Source: JAOUJD01 sp963841815 (GTDB lineage: Bacteria; Pseudomonadota; Gammaproteobacteria; Burkholderiales; Burkholderiaceae_F). From it: a DNA stretch of 64,000 bases. The position numbers and the translations under genes were made by a program. Location of the stretch: assembly GCA_963841815.1 (NCBI GenBank), contig CAWJEE010000027.1:124001-188000 (forward strand), written 5' to 3'. Positions 48,052-59,005 of this stretch are shown one piece after another. The notes below the pieces were generated by a model. That model worked only from the letters and a program-made list of their open reading frames with translations, had not been told where the DNA came from and made no database searches. Numbering within the stretch: position 1 is the stretch's first letter; each line of letters starts with the position of its first letter.

Positions 48052-48560
48052 TTACTCCGGCCGATGGGATACAGACAGCGATTCGACGCCCCGGTTCGCC
48101 AGTTCGTCGGCCCGCTCGTTGCCGTCGACACCGGCGTGGCCCTTGACCCAGCGCCAGTGGACGTCGTGGCGTGCCGCGAGTTCGTGCAGGCGCTGCCACA
48201 GGTCCGCGTTCTTCACGGGCTTCTTGTCGGCGGTCTTCCAGCCGCGCCGGATCCAGTTGGCGATCCACTCGGAGATGCCGAGCTGGACGTACTGCGAATC
48301 CGTGTGAAGAACGCACAGTGCAGCGGCGCTTCAGGGAAGCGAGCGCCTCGATCACCGCGGTCAGTTCCATCCGGTTGTTGGTGGTGTGGCGCTCGCCGCC
48401 GAAGAGTTCCTTCTCGCGATCGCCATACCGCAGCAGCGCACCCCAGCCTCCGGGACCCGGGATTACCCTTGCAGGCGCCGTCGGTCCAGATCTCGATATG
48501 CGGACCGTCCTGCGGCCGACCCGCGTGATCCGCGAGTTGCACCGACTTCGCGTGCTTCAT
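48052..48560 (-). CDS. rnhA: Ribonuclease HI (two frameshifts)
   Basis: RNase HI removes RNA from RNA-DNA hybrids. The pieces read IEIWTDGACKGNPG (catalytic Asp), NNRMELTAVIEALASLK (Glu), LHTDSQYVQLGISEWIANWI (Asp), WRWVKGHAGVDGNERADELA (His, Asp) and end SVSHRPE. Extra bases near 48459 and 48311 split them; corrected length is about 168 residues. The start overlaps the methyltransferase stop by four bases. The gloB/methyltransferase/rnhA order is conserved in betaproteobacteria. Confidence 0.92.
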
Positions 48561-49393
48561 CGCCGCGCCTGCGCTGGCATGAGCTCGTTGGCGGCGTCCG
48601 GCGCGATGACGACGGCGGTCTGCCCCTCGGCGGTCATCGTCGTCCGCGTGGTGGCTGCCGGCGCGAGCCGGCGCACCGGCTCTTCCTTGCGTTTCCAGAT
48701 GGCTCCGACCAGGCGCATCCCGCGCACCCGCTTGACCGCGGTCAGCATGTAGAGCGCGCCGAGGAAGGGCCACCAGCGGTCGCCCGCCTTCTCCATGAAG
48801 CGCCACCGCGCCAGCCAGCGGTCGCTGCGGACCGATGGCGCATAGCCGCCGAAACGCCCGCGCTCGACGTCGAAGGACAGCAGCTTCAGCCAGTCCTTGA
48901 TCCGCGGCAGCGCGATGAACCGGCCGGCGCGCGGCAGGTAGGCGGTGGCGCCCAGGCGGGACATGTACTGGCGCGCGCCCCACATGCTGTACGGGTTGAA
49001 GCCCGTGATGATGACGTGGCCCTCGGGCACGAGGATTCGTTCGACCTCGCGCAGGACCTGGTGCGGATCCGATGCGAACTCGAGGATGTGCGGCATCACG
49101 ACGAGGTCGATCGAGTGCGTCGCGAACGGCAGTTCCTCGTAGCGGTTGATCACCGCGACCCGGTCGCCGTCGCTCTCCTCGCCCGCCTCGGGCAACCGCC
49201 GCGCCGCGCAGAAGCGCAGCGGCATCCGGTTCTCGCGCAGCGTGTCGATCTGCGGCAGGCCGAGTTGCAGGGCGTGGTACCCGAAGATGTCGGCCACCAC
49301 GGCATCGAGGTGATGCCGCTCCCAGTCGAGCACGTAGCGGCCCGGCGGCGAGCGCAGAAACTCGGACAGCATCACAATCGACCCGTCGCTCAT
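48557..49393 (-). CDS. SAM-dependent methyltransferase (class I)
   Basis: A 278-residue protein conserved between gloB and rnhA. The core RVAVINRYEELPFATHSIDL, VVMPHILEFASDPHQVLREV and LVPEGHVIITGFNPYSMWGA matches motifs II-IV of Methyltransf_11 proteins. Motif I is weak. The start at 49393 is 16 bases from the divergent gloB start. The substrate is unknown. Confidence 0.82.
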   Translation of the reverse strand: MSDGSIVMLSEFLRSPPGRYVLDWERHHLDAVVADIFGYHALQLGLPQIDTLRENRMPLRFCAARRLPEAGEESDGDRVAVINRYEELPFATHSIDLVVMPHILEFASDPHQVLREVERILVPEGHVIITGFNPYSMWGARQYMSRLGATAYLPRAGRFIALPRIKDWLKLLSFDVERGRFGGYAPSVRSDRWLARWRFMEKAGDRWWPFLGALYMLTAVKRVRGMRLVGAIWKRKEEPVRRLAPAATTRTTMTAEGQTAVVIAPDAANELMPAQARR

Positions 49394-49409
49394 CGCGCCA
49401 CCGCCTGCA

Positions 49410-50205
49410 ATGCCTTCGTCCCTCGACTCGTCCGCACTCACGGTCACACCCCTGCCCGCGTTCAACGACAACTACCTCTGGCTGCTGACACGGGGCCGGG
49501 AGGCCGCCGTGGTGGATCCCGGCGATGCGGCGCCGGTGCGGCGCGCGCTGGATCGGCACAACCTTCGGCTCACCGCGATTCTAGTCACCCATCACCACGG
49601 CGACCACGTCGGCGGAGTGCTCGACCTGAAGTCGCGGACGGGAGCGACCGTCTTCGGCCCTGCCGGGGAAGACATCCAGGGCCTCGACGTCCGCGTGCGC
49701 GACGGCGAGCACATCGATGTGCTCGACAGCGACTTCCGGATCATCGATGTGCCGGGCCACACCGCGGGCCACATCGCCTACTTCGCCGCAGGACACTCGC
49801 CGCCGCTGCTGTTCTGCGGCGACACGCTGTTCGCGTGCGGCTGCGGACGGCTGTTCGAGGGAACGGCTCGGCAGATGCTTGCGTCGCTCGATGCGCTGGC
49901 CGCGCTGCCGGCGTCGACCCTGCGTGCACTGCGCCCACGAGTACACCTTGTCGAACATTCGCTTCGCGCTGACGGTCGAGCCCGGAAACGCGGCGCTTCG
50001 GGAACGCGCGGCGCGCGATGAGGCCACGCGCCACCGGGGCGAACCGACCGTCCCCTCGACGATCGGCCTCGAGCTCGCAACCAACCCGTTCCTGCGCTGC
50101 GACGTGCCGGAGGTGCGCGCGTCGGTCACTGGCCGTACCGTCGATGCGGTCGACCGTACGGCGATCTTCGCTGCGCTGAGGGAAATGAAGGACAAGTTTC
50201 GCTAG
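49410..50205 (+). CDS. gloB: Hydroxyacylglutathione hydrolase (glyoxalase II; one frameshift)
   Basis: GloB hydrolyses S-lactoylglutathione in methylglyoxal detoxification. NDNYLWLL, the metal-binding THHHGDHVGGV, DVPGHTAGHIAYF, FCGDTLFACGCGRLFEGTA and, in the second frame, HCAHEYTLSNIRFAL are all in order. The family expects (T)RVHC; the observed bases at about 49919-49930 fit this with one extra base, so the gene is presumably intact (about 264 residues). Confidence 0.93.
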
Positions 50206-50268
50206 ATCGACTTGTGCCGCCAACCTCGATTCCATACACTGCCTTCGATTCCCTTGTGGTTCCTGCGA

Positions 50269-51967
50269 ATGCGACGAGTTGTAGCGGTACTCGCCACGGC
50301 CTCCCTGTGTGCCTGCGCGACACCGGGAGGAATGCAGACGGACATCGGGTCCGGGAACGCCGTCGCCTCCGCGACGGCATCGGGAGCGACCGCGCCAGCC
50401 GCGGCCGTTGCACCGGCCGCGCCGTTCACCTCGCCTGCGACGGGAGCCGTCGGCGCCATCGCCGGCACCCTCGGCGACACCGATTCCTGACCCGGTCGGC
50501 AAACTCGTCGACAAGGTCGACGAATCGCAATCCGTGGTCACGATTCCGCGCGATCCGGCGCTCGTCCTGCCACCCATGCCGGCGAACAACCTCTGGGACC
50601 GGATCCGGCGCGGCTTCGCGATGCCCGATCTCCAGACCCCGCTCGCGGACAATCGCACCCGGTGGTACGCGAGCCAGGGCGAGTACATCGACCGCATGGC
50701 GCAGCGCTCGCGAAAGTATCTCTTCCACATCGTCGAGGAGATCGAGCGACGCGGCATGCCGACCGAACTCGCGCTGCTTCCCTTCGTCGAAAGCGCGTTC
50801 CAGCCGGAAGCGATCTCCACGGCGAAGGCAGCGGGCCTGTGGCAGTTCATTCCGTCGACGGGCAAGGACTTCGACCTCGCGCAGAACATGTGGCACGACG
50901 AGCGCCGCGACGTGATCGAGTCGACCCGCGCCGCGCTCGACTACCTGCAGAAGCTGCACGACATGTTCGGCGACTGGCACCTCGCCCTGGCCGCGTACAA
51001 CTGGGGCGAAGGCGCGGTTTCGCGCGCCATCGAGAAGAACCGCCGCGCCGGCAGGCCAACCGGCTACACGAGCCTGAAGATGCCGCAGGAGACGGCGTAT
51101 TACGTGCCGAAGCTGCAGGCGATCAAGAACATCGTTTCCGAACCCGAACGCTGGGGCGTTGCGCTGCCGAGAATCGATGACGCGCCCTACTTCGTCGCGG
51201 TGCCGAAGACCCGCGACATCGACGTCGACACGGCGGCACGCCTCGCCGAAATGAACACGGCCGACTTCCGCGCGCTGAACCCGGCGTTCAATCGCCCGGT
51301 GATCGTCGGCGCCGCCGGAGTGAAGCTGCTGCTGCCCGCGGACAAGGTCGAGACGTTCCACGCGAACCTCGCGGCGTGGGAAGCGACCGGCCAGCCGCTG
51401 GCGAGCTGGACCACCTACCAGATGGCGCCGAGCGACACGATCGTCTCGGTTGCCAAGCGCGCCGGCATCAGCGAGCAGCAGTTGCGCGAAGCCAACCGCG
51501 TGCCGCCGCGCTACCGCCTTGCGACCGGCTCGACGATCCTGATCCCGCGCGACGAGACGATGGACGATGACATCCCGGCGGAAAGCCTCGAGGCCCGGTT
51601 CGCGCTGGTCCCCGAGCAGGCGAACCTGCGCAAGGTGACGTACCGTGTCCGTCGCGGCGACACTTTGCACGCGGTCGCCCGGCGGTGGAACGTCGACGAA
51701 AAAGACGTCATCGTCTGGAACCACCTGACCGCGCCGACGCTCTTTGCCGGGCAGCGACTCGAGCTCACCGTTCCGGCCCCCAAGGCACGCACCGCAAAGA
51801 CCGGGGTCGCCAAGGCCTCGACCGGCAAGAAGGCTGCTTCTGCGTCCTCGCCGAAGGCAAACGCCGCGGTGAAAGCGCCCGCGAAAGCGGCGCCCACGAA
51901 GTCGGCCGCCAAGCCGGCGCCGCGCGCCGCGAAGCCATCCCCGGTGCGCGTCTCGACCGCCCGCTGA
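50269..51967 (+). CDS. mltD: MltD-type membrane-bound lytic transglycosylase with LysM domains (one frameshift)
   Basis: A lipoprotein murein transglycosylase of about 565 residues. The signal has a lipobox-like SLCAC near residue 15. The SLT domain contains ALLPFVESAFQPEAISTAKA and AGLWQFIPSTGKDFDLAQN with the catalytic Glu in ESAF. Two LysM repeats follow (TYQMAPSDTIVSVAKRAGIS; TYRVRRGDTLHAVARRWNVD), then a Lys/Ala/Pro-rich tail. One extra base near 50491 separates the signal peptide from the catalytic frame. It remodels peptidoglycan from the outer membrane. Confidence 0.9.
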
Positions 51968-52047
51968 GCGTCGCCGAGCGGCACCGCCTATACTGCGCGC
52001 CGCTGCGAGTCGGCGCTCCTTCCTTTCACCTCTCGGTCCATACGCAC

Positions 52048-52839
52048 ATGGGTTTCCTGCAAGGCAAGCGGCTGCTCATCACCGGCGTCCTCTCCAATCG
52101 CTCCATCGCATACGGCATCGCCCAGGCGTGCAAGCGAGAGGGCGCCGAACTCGCTTTCACGTACGTCGGGGATCGCTTCAAGGAGCGCATCACCGAGATC
52201 GCGGCCGAGTTCGGATCCGACGCTGTCTACGACATGGACGTGACGGACGACGCGCAGATCGACGCCGCGTTCGGCGCGCTCCGGGAGCGCTGGGGCGGAC
52301 TCGACGGACTCGTGCATTCGATCGGCTTCGCGCCGCGCGAGGCGATCGCGGGCGACTTCCTCGACGGCCTGTCGCGCGAGAACTTCCGCATCGCGCACGA
52401 CGTCTCCGCGTACAGCTTCCCCGCGCTCGCCAAGGCGGCGCTGCCCCTGATGGAAGGCCGCGACGGCTCGCTGCTGACGCTGACCTACCTCGGCGCCGAG
52501 CGCGCGGTCCCGAGCTACAACACGATGGGCCTGGCGAAGGCGAGCCTGGAAGCGAGCGTGCGTTACCTGGCGGCGAGCCTCGGCCCGCGCGGCATCCGGG
52601 TCAACGGCATCTCTGCCGGCCCGATCAAGACGCTGGCCGCGGCGGGCATCAAGGGCTTCTCGAAGATCTTCTCCGTCGTCGAGAGCACGGCGCCGCTCCG
52701 CCGCAACGTCACGATCGAGGACGTCGGCAACGTCGCGGCGTTCCTGCTGTCCGATCTCGCCGCCGGCGTGACCGCGGAGATCACCCACGTCGACTGCGGC
52801 TTCAGCAAGATGATGGGAATCCCGACCGGGCTCGAGTGA
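52048..52839 (+). CDS. fabI: Enoyl-[acyl-carrier-protein] reductase (NADH)
   Basis: FabI carries out the last reduction of each fatty-acid elongation cycle. The 263-residue protein begins MGFLQGKRLLITGVLSNRSI (cofactor loop), has VHSIGFAPREAIAGDF and the catalytic pair in VPSYNTMGLAKASLEASVRY (Y-x6-K). It ends FSKMMGIPTG. It is a complete gene with a normal length. The ATG at 52048 is the family start. Confidence 0.95.
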   Translation: MGFLQGKRLLITGVLSNRSIAYGIAQACKREGAELAFTYVGDRFKERITEIAAEFGSDAVYDMDVTDDAQIDAAFGALRERWGGLDGLVHSIGFAPREAIAGDFLDGLSRENFRIAHDVSAYSFPALAKAALPLMEGRDGSLLTLTYLGAERAVPSYNTMGLAKASLEASVRYLAASLGPRGIRVNGISAGPIKTLAAAGIKGFSKIFSVVESTAPLRRNVTIEDVGNVAAFLLSDLAAGVTAEITHVDCGFSKMMGIPTGLE

Positions 52840-52840
52840 G

Positions 52841-54071
52841 TCAGCGCGTCGCGGCCGCTTCCGAGAGCGCCGCCGGCATGCGGCCGGTCAGCATGTAGTC
52901 GATCGAGTTCGCGCGCCGGGCGGATTGCGGCGCCGAATGGCACCGACGAGGCGCCGCGGAAGAAAAGCCCGCGCGACAGTTCGCCGCGCAGGGCCGCGGC
53001 GAGCTGGGTGTCGATGCAGAACTGCCCGATCTTCGGGATGCCGTCGCGCAGTCCGCACACGGACAGGCACATCAGCGCGCCGCTGCACTTGGCGACGCGG
53101 TCGACCGGCTGGCCCTTGTGGGACTCCTCGAACGCGGCGGCCTCGGCCTGCAGCACGTGCTCCCGCCGCAGGTAGCGCTCGAGCCAGGCTGTCTTCACGG
53201 CGCGCGCGGGCAGCCCGGCCACGCTCATGAACTCGACGATGTCCTCCGGCTTCGCGCCGGCGAGGACGTTCTTGAAATTGACGTGCGCGTCGCCTTCCTC
53301 GCACACCGCGAACGCCGTGCCCAGCTGCACGGCGGCGTAGCCGAGCTGCAGCGTGCCGAGCAGCTTCTCGTGCGTGTTGATCCCTCCGGCCGCGATCAAC
53401 GGGACCTTCTCCCCCTCGATCTGCAGGTCGCGGAACGTCGTGAGCACGCCTTCGATCACGCGATCGAAATCGAAGCGCGGGTCGTGCAGTTCGTCGATCC
53501 GGGGCGCACCGAGGTGCCCGCCCGCGTAGGCCGGATGCTCGATGACGATGGCGTCGGGCAGGCGGCCCTTGCGCATCCAGCGACGCAGCACGATCGCCAC
53601 GCCGCGGGCGTCGGACAGGATCGGGATCAGCGCCACGGCGGGAAATCCGGCGCACATCTCGGGCAGGTCGAGCGGCAGCCCGGCGCCCATCACGATCGCG
53701 TCGACCCCCGATTCGCACGACTGTCGCACCAGCGCCGGGTGCTGGTCGACGGCCTTCATCACGTTCACCGCGATCAGGCCGCGGCCGTGAGACTGCTGCT
53801 TCGCGGAACGGATCTCGCGATCCAGCGCGATGAGGTTCAGGCGATCGAGCACCGTGCGGTCGCGCACGTCCTTGCACTGCTCCATCAGGTCGGCGTGGTG
53901 ATGCCGCAGGTCCACCGACGCGATCGTGCCCACCGCGTTCTCGCGCGCCACCGCGGAGGCGAGCCGATGCGCGGAGATGCCCACGCCCATGCCGCCCTGC
54001 ACGATCGGCAGCAACTGACGACCCTTGACTCGCAAGGGTTGCAGGCCCAGGGCCTCGAGTCGGTCCGGCAT
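52841..54071 (-). CDS. Nitronate monooxygenase / 2-nitropropane dioxygenase family (one frameshift)
   Basis: A flavin TIM-barrel protein of about 409 residues. The N-terminus has PIVQGGMGVGISAHRLASAV; AVNVMKAV, GVDAIVMGAGLPLDLPEMC, VPLIAAGGINTHEKLLGTLQ and LGYAAVQLGTAFAVCEE are FMN-binding segments of the family. Near the C-terminus one extra base at about 52911 shifts the frame; corrected, the end reads RELIDYMLTGRMPAALSE-like and stops at 52841. It converges on fabI. A cysteine-rich LMCLSVCGLRDGI stretch is typical of the longer subgroup with unknown substrate. Confidence 0.83.
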
Positions 54072-54233
54072 CGGAGTCCTTCGATACGTCGTTTCAGAGA
54101 GCGAATCGCCGCAGGCTAGACGCGACCCTCTGCGGCTCCTTGATCCCGGTCAGGCCGATGCCGCTCGCCTATACTCGGCGCCCCTCGAAGCGGCATTCTT
54201 GCCCGGCCGCACGCACGACACTCAGGAGAAACC

Positions 54234-54630
54234 ATGGCCACCACCGGCGATCTGGACATCACGATGGACGCGGCCTCGCTGTACCGCGAGGAGATCTACA
54301 CCGACCGACGCGTCGGCACCATTCGCGCGCTGGTTCCCGTCGACGGGAACGGCGCGACCGACGGCGCCCGGGACGTCGTGTACGTAGGCGAAGCCCAGAT
54401 CATGACGCAGATGGGCCCGCTGCCGGTGAGCTTCGAGATCGAGGCCAGGACGCTGGGCGACGCCGTGGCCGGCTATGCGGATGCCGCCAAGGTGGCCGTC
54501 GAGCGGACCGTGCGCGAACTTCAGGATATGCGCCGCCAGGCCGCTTCATCGCTCGTGCTGCCGGGCCAGGGCGGGGGCGGCTTCGCGCCCGGCGGGATTG
54601 GGCGGAGGCGGCAAGATCCAGATGCCGTAG
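54234..54630 (+). CDS. Conserved small cytoplasmic protein of unknown function (one frameshift)
   Basis: About 131 residues starting MATTGDLDITMDAASLYREE behind GGAGAAACC. It has DRRVGTIRALVPVDGNG, YVGEAQIMTQMGPLPVSFEI, EARTLGDAVAGYADAAKVAV and a Gly-rich end (GQGGGGFAPGGIG). A single extra base near 54599 separates this from the end GGGKIQMP and stop at 54628-54630. I recall similar unnamed proteins in other betaproteobacteria but know no function. Confidence 0.6.
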
Positions 54631-54742
54631 AGGGACGCCGCGGGTCGGCACCATCGCAGGCGAGCGATGCCGTCGAGCGCCAACCTTTGCGCCGCGCGCA
54701 TGAGTTCACGCCGCCGCGACCCGCTCGCGCACAGTCACTCGG

Positions 54743-55165
54743 TCACTTCGTGAATCGCATGTGGATGTACAGGTAGAACGGCGCGCGGGGCGGCGGGCTG
54801 AAGCGCTCGAACAGCAGGCGCCCGCGCAGGCACGCGTACACCGGCGGGCTGCGATCGCTCCAGATGCGCAGCACTTCGCCCTGCGGACCGATGGCCGCCA
54901 CGAACGAGAATGGCGTCTGGTCCGGCTGCGGCAAGGACGCCTGGCAGGCTCCGAGCAGCGACCGGTAGCGCGCGCTGAACTCCGGGAGCAGGACGTCGCG
55001 GTGGTAGTCCGTCGTCAGCGAATCACTCTCGTCGCGCCGGCCCCGTTCCTGCGCCTCGGCGTAGGAAGTCGCGAGGCTTCCCTCTTGCGCGGCCGCGCGC
55101 CCCATCGCCGTACCGAGGGACGTGATCAGCGCGAAGACGAACAGCGATCGAACAATGTATGACAT
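54743..55165 (-). CDS. Exported hypothetical protein
   Basis: A 140-residue protein with a signal peptide (MSYIVRSLFVFALITSLGTA, then MGRAAAQEG). The mature part reads AEAQERGRRDESDSLTTDYH, RDVLLPEFSARYRSLLGACQ and VAAIGPQGEVLRIWSDRSPP. It ends in a hydrophobic strand (APFYLYIHMRFTK). I do not recognise the family. The start at 55165 is chosen for the signal peptide; the frame is open further upstream. Confidence 0.6.
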   Translation of the reverse strand: MSYIVRSLFVFALITSLGTAMGRAAAQEGSLATSYAEAQERGRRDESDSLTTDYHRDVLLPEFSARYRSLLGACQASLPQPDQTPFSFVAAIGPQGEVLRIWSDRSPPVYACLRGRLLFERFSPPPRAPFYLYIHMRFTK

Positions 55166-55313
55166 GGAGACAGCCTGAGAGTCCGGGTCGGGATGCTCAA
55201 GGATAGTAGCGAGACATTCGAAGGCAGGTGTCGCGAGCCATGCGGCAGCGGATTCGGTCCAGAATTCGACCTTGGTCCGGCCCACGGGAAAGCCGGGCAC
55301 GGGGGACGAAGTC

Positions 55314-56940
55314 ATGAAGGAACATCGTTACGACTACGTGATCGTCGGCGCCGGCACGGCGGGCTGCCTGCTCGCCAATCGGCTGTCGGCCGATCCGGAC
55401 GTCACGGTCCTGTTGCTCGAAGCCGGCGGCAAGGACGACTGGATCTGGATCAAGATCCCCGTCGGCTACCTTTTCTGCATCAACAATCCGCGCACCGACT
55501 GGTGCTTCAAGACCGAGCCTGACCCCGGCCTCAACGGCCGTTCGATCATCTACGCGCGCGGCAAGGTGCTGGGCGGCTGCTCGTCGATCAACGCGATGAT
55601 CTACATGCGCGGCCAGGCGGCGGACTACGACGGCTGGGCGAAGATGACCGGCGATTCCTCGTGGAACTGGGAGTCGGTGCTGCCCGATCTTCCGCCAGAG
55701 CGAGGACTACTTCCGCGGGGCGGACGAGGCGCACGGCGCCGGCGGCGAGTGGCGCGTCGAGCCGCAACGGCTCCGCTGGGACATCCTCGACGCATACCGC
55801 GAGGCGATGGCCGAGGCGGGCATCCCGAAGATCGACGACTTCAACCGCGGCGACAACGAGGGCTGCAGCTACTTCCTGGTCAACCAGACGAAAGGCGTGC
55901 GCCTGAACACGTCGCGGGCGTTCCTGAAGCCGGCGATGAACCGCCCCAACCTGACGGTGATGACCGATGCGCAGGTGCGTCGGATCACGCTCGATGGCCG
56001 GCGCTGCACCGGGGTGGAACTCGAGCGCGGCGGCCAGGCCGAGCGCGTGACCGCGCGCGTCGAAACCATCCTCGCCGCCGGCAGCATCGGTTCACCGCAG
56101 ATCCTGCAGCTGTCCGGCGTCGGGCCGGGCGCCCTGCTGCAGCAGCACGGCATTCCGGTGCTGCACGAGATGCCGGGCGTCGGCGAGAACCTGCAGGACC
56201 ACCTGCAGCTGCGCATGGCGTTCAAGGTGAAGAACGTCGTCACGTTGAACCAGCGGGTGAACAGCCTCTTCGGCAAGGCGGCGATGGCGCTGGAGTACGC
56301 GCTCTTCCGCTCCGGCCCGCTGACGATGGCGCCGAGCCAGCTCGGCGGGTTCACGCGCTCGTCGGCCGAGCACGCCACCGCGAACGTCGAGATCCACACG
56401 CAGCCACTGTCGCTCGACAAGTTCGGCGACCCGCTGCATCCGTTCAACGCGTTCACGTCGAGCATCTGCAACCTGCGGCCGACGTCGCGCGGCGACGTGC
56501 GCATCAAGAGCCCGGACCCGCGCGCCGCGCCGGCGATCACCCCCCGGTACCTGAGCACCGACGAGGACCGCAAGGTGGCCATCGACTCGCTGCGCCTCAC
56601 GCGCCGCGTCGCGAAGCAGCCCGCGCTCGCGCGGTTCGAGCCGGAGGAATTCGTGCCGGGCCCGCGATTCGAGAGCGACGACGAACTCGTCCAGGCCGCC
56701 GGCAACGTCGGCACCACGATCTTCCATCCGGTCAGCACGTGCCGCATGGGTCGCGACGATGACCCGACGGCGGTGGTCGATGCGCGACTGCGGGTGCGCG
56801 GGCTGGGCGGACTGCGCATCGTCGACGCGTCGATCATGCCGACCATCACGTCGGGCAACACGAACTCGCCGACGCTGATGATCGCGGAAAAGGCCGCGGC
56901 CATGATTCGAGAGGACCGGCGAGCCGCGGCAGTTCGGTAG
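55314..56940 (+). CDS. GMC-family FAD oxidoreductase (choline dehydrogenase-like; one frameshift)
   Basis: About 541 residues. The FAD-binding N-terminus is YDYVIVGAGTAGCLLANRLS, GMC signature 1 is around ARGKVLGGCSSINAMIYMRG, signature 2 is GSIGSPQILQLSGVGP, and the catalytic region is HPVSTCRMG...NTNSPTLMIAEKAA. A frame break near 55691 (after NWESVLP) is fixed by removing one base. It oxidises an alcohol; the substrate is unknown. It lies 38 bases before senB, but functional coupling is not established. Confidence 0.87.
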
Positions 56941-56978
56941 CTTCAGGGCGCCCGCACTCCGCGCTGCACGCACTTCCC

Positions 56979-57953
56979 ATGGTCCGCCGTCCCTCCGTCT
57001 GCATCGTCACACCGTACCTGGCCGACGCGAACAACGGCAACTGGCACACGGCATCCCGGTGGGCCCGCCTGCTGCGGCCCGCGTTCCGCGTGCGGGTGGC
57101 GACAGAGTGGAACGGTCGCCCGTTCGATGCGCTGATCGCACTGCACGCCGGCCGCTCCGCGGCGTCGATCGATGCGTTTGCGCGGGCGCATCCGGACCGG
57201 GCGCTGATCGTCGTGCTGACCGGAACGGACCTCTATGGCGGCCTCGATGCCACGGCGCGGCGTTCGCTCGGCCTTGCGAGCAGGCTCGTGGTGCTCAATG
57301 AACTTGGTCGAGAGGCCTTGCCAGCGCCCTGGCGTTCCAGGGCCTACGTCGTTTTGCCATCAGCGACACCGCTCGCGCCCCTGGCGCCGCGCCGCCGCAC
57401 CTTCGATGTCGCCGTCGTCGGCCACCTGCGGGCCGTGAAGGACCCGCAGTTGCCGATGCGCGTGGCGCGCGGGCTGCCCGATCACTCGCGCATCCGCGTG
57501 CTGCATGCCGGCCGCGCGCTGGAGCGCGTCTGGTCGCGCGCGGCGAGTTCCACGGCGCGCGCGACCGACCGCTACCGCTGGCTCGGCGGCGTTGCGGGCG
57601 CCGAGGCGCGCGCGTTGGTCCGTCGATCCCGCCTGCTGCTGCACCCCTCGAAGGAAGAAGGCGGCGCGACAGTGATCGTCGAAGCGCTGCAGTCGGGCAC
57701 GCCGGTGATCGCGTCCGACTGCGCAGGCAATGTGGGCCTGCTCGGCCCGGACTATCCCGGCCTGTTCCCGGTCGGCGACGCCGATTCGGCAAAGGCACTG
57801 CTGCTGCGCGCCGAAAGCGAGCCGGGGTTCTACCGCAGGCTGCAGGCCGCCGCGAAACGCCGAGCCAGGCTCTTCACCCCGGCCCACGAGGGGAGATCGC
57901 TGCGGCGCCTCGTCCATAATTCGCTGGAAGACAATCCACTGCCGCCACGATGA
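56979..57953 (+). CDS. senB: Selenosugar synthase-type glycosyltransferase SenB
   Basis: A 324-residue GT4/GT1-fold transferase starting RPSVCIVTPYLADANNGNWH, TASRWARLLRP, with VLTGTDLYGGLDATARRSLG and the C-terminal KEEGGATVIVEALQSGTPVI, ASDCAGNVGLLG. The N-terminal TPxLADANNGNWxTA pattern is that of the TIGR04348 group, shown to make a selenosugar from selenophosphate and UDP-sugar in selenoneine biosynthesis. It overlaps the selenophosphate synthetase gene by four bases, the same pairing as in senABC clusters. Assignment by remembered motif and context. Confidence 0.82.
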   Translation: MVRRPSVCIVTPYLADANNGNWHTASRWARLLRPAFRVRVATEWNGRPFDALIALHAGRSAASIDAFARAHPDRALIVVLTGTDLYGGLDATARRSLGLASRLVVLNELGREALPAPWRSRAYVVLPSATPLAPLAPRRRTFDVAVVGHLRAVKDPQLPMRVARGLPDHSRIRVLHAGRALERVWSRAASSTARATDRYRWLGGVAGAEARALVRRSRLLLHPSKEEGGATVIVEALQSGTPVIASDCAGNVGLLGPDYPGLFPVGDADSAKALLLRAESEPGFYRRLQAAAKRRARLFTPAHEGRSLRRLVHNSLEDNPLPPR

Positions 57954-59001
57954 ACGCTCCGGCCGAACTCCCCCTCAAGCTCACTTCCTTCTCGCATGGC
58001 GGCGGCTGCGGCTGCAAGATCGCGCCCGGCGTCCTCGGCGAAATCCTCAAGGGGGCGCGCGGTGTCATTCCGCCGCAGCTGCTGGTCGGCATCGAGACCG
58101 CGGACGACGCCGCCGTGTACCAGATCAACGACCAGCAGGCGCTGATCGCGACGACGGACTTCTTCATGCCGATCGTCGACGATCCGTACGACTTCGGGCG
58201 GATCGCCGCGACCAACGCCATCTCGGACGTGTACGCGATGGGCGGCACGCCGATCATGGCGCTGGCGCTGCTGGCGATGCCGGTCAACAAGCTGCCGCTC
58301 GAGGTGATCCGGCAGATCGTCGAAGGCGGACAGTCCGTGTGCGCCGCGGCCGGCATCCCGATCGCGGGCGGCCACACGATCGATTCGGTCGAGCCCATCT
58401 ACGGACTGGTCGTGATGGGCCTGGTGCACCCGAGCAAGGTGAAGAAGAACGCGGGCGCGCGGGCGGGCGACGTGCTGATCCTCGGCAAGCCGCTCGGCGT
58501 CGGCATCTACTCGGCGGCGCTGAAGAAGGACCGGCTCGGCGCCGACGGCTACCGCGCAGATGATCGCGAACACCACGCAGCTCAACACGCCGGGCCGCCG
58601 CCTGGCCGACATGGATGCCGTGCACGCCCTCACCGACGTGACCGGGTTCGGCCTGCTCGGGTCACCTGAACGAGATCTGCCTCGGCAGCCAGGTGCGCGC
58701 GACGCTCGACCTGAAGGCGATACCGCTGCTGCCCGACGTCGCAACGCTCGTTGCCGAGGGTTTCGTCACCGGCGCGTCCGGACGCAACTGGGCGGGCTAC
58801 GGACAGCATGTGCAGTTGAACGGCGTCAGCGACGCCATGCAGGCGGTGCTGACCGATCCGCAGACCAGCGGCGGACTGCTCGTGGCGTGCGCGCCGGACG
58901 CCGCGCCCGACGTGCTGAAGATCTTCGCCGACGAGGGCTTCGGGCGCGCGCGCGTGATCGGGCGGCTCGAGGCGGGCAGCGGCATCGTCGTCGAGGGCTA
59001 G
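57950..59001 (+). CDS. selD: Selenide, water dikinase (selenophosphate synthetase; SelD/SenC; two frameshifts)
   Basis: Makes selenophosphate from selenide and ATP. The N-terminal FSHGGGCGCKIAPGVLGEIL holds the catalytic Cys and Lys. ETADDAAVYQINDQQALIAT, TTDFFMPIVDDPYDFGRIAA, GGHTIDSVEPIYGLVVMGLV and DVTGFGLLG are SelD motifs, and the end QTSGGLLVACAPDAAPDVLK is in a third frame. Extra bases near 58557 and 58663 explain the breaks; corrected length is about 350 residues. Coupled to senB, so its product probably feeds selenoneine synthesis; it could also serve tRNA modification. Confidence 0.9.
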
Positions 59002-59005
59002 CCCG

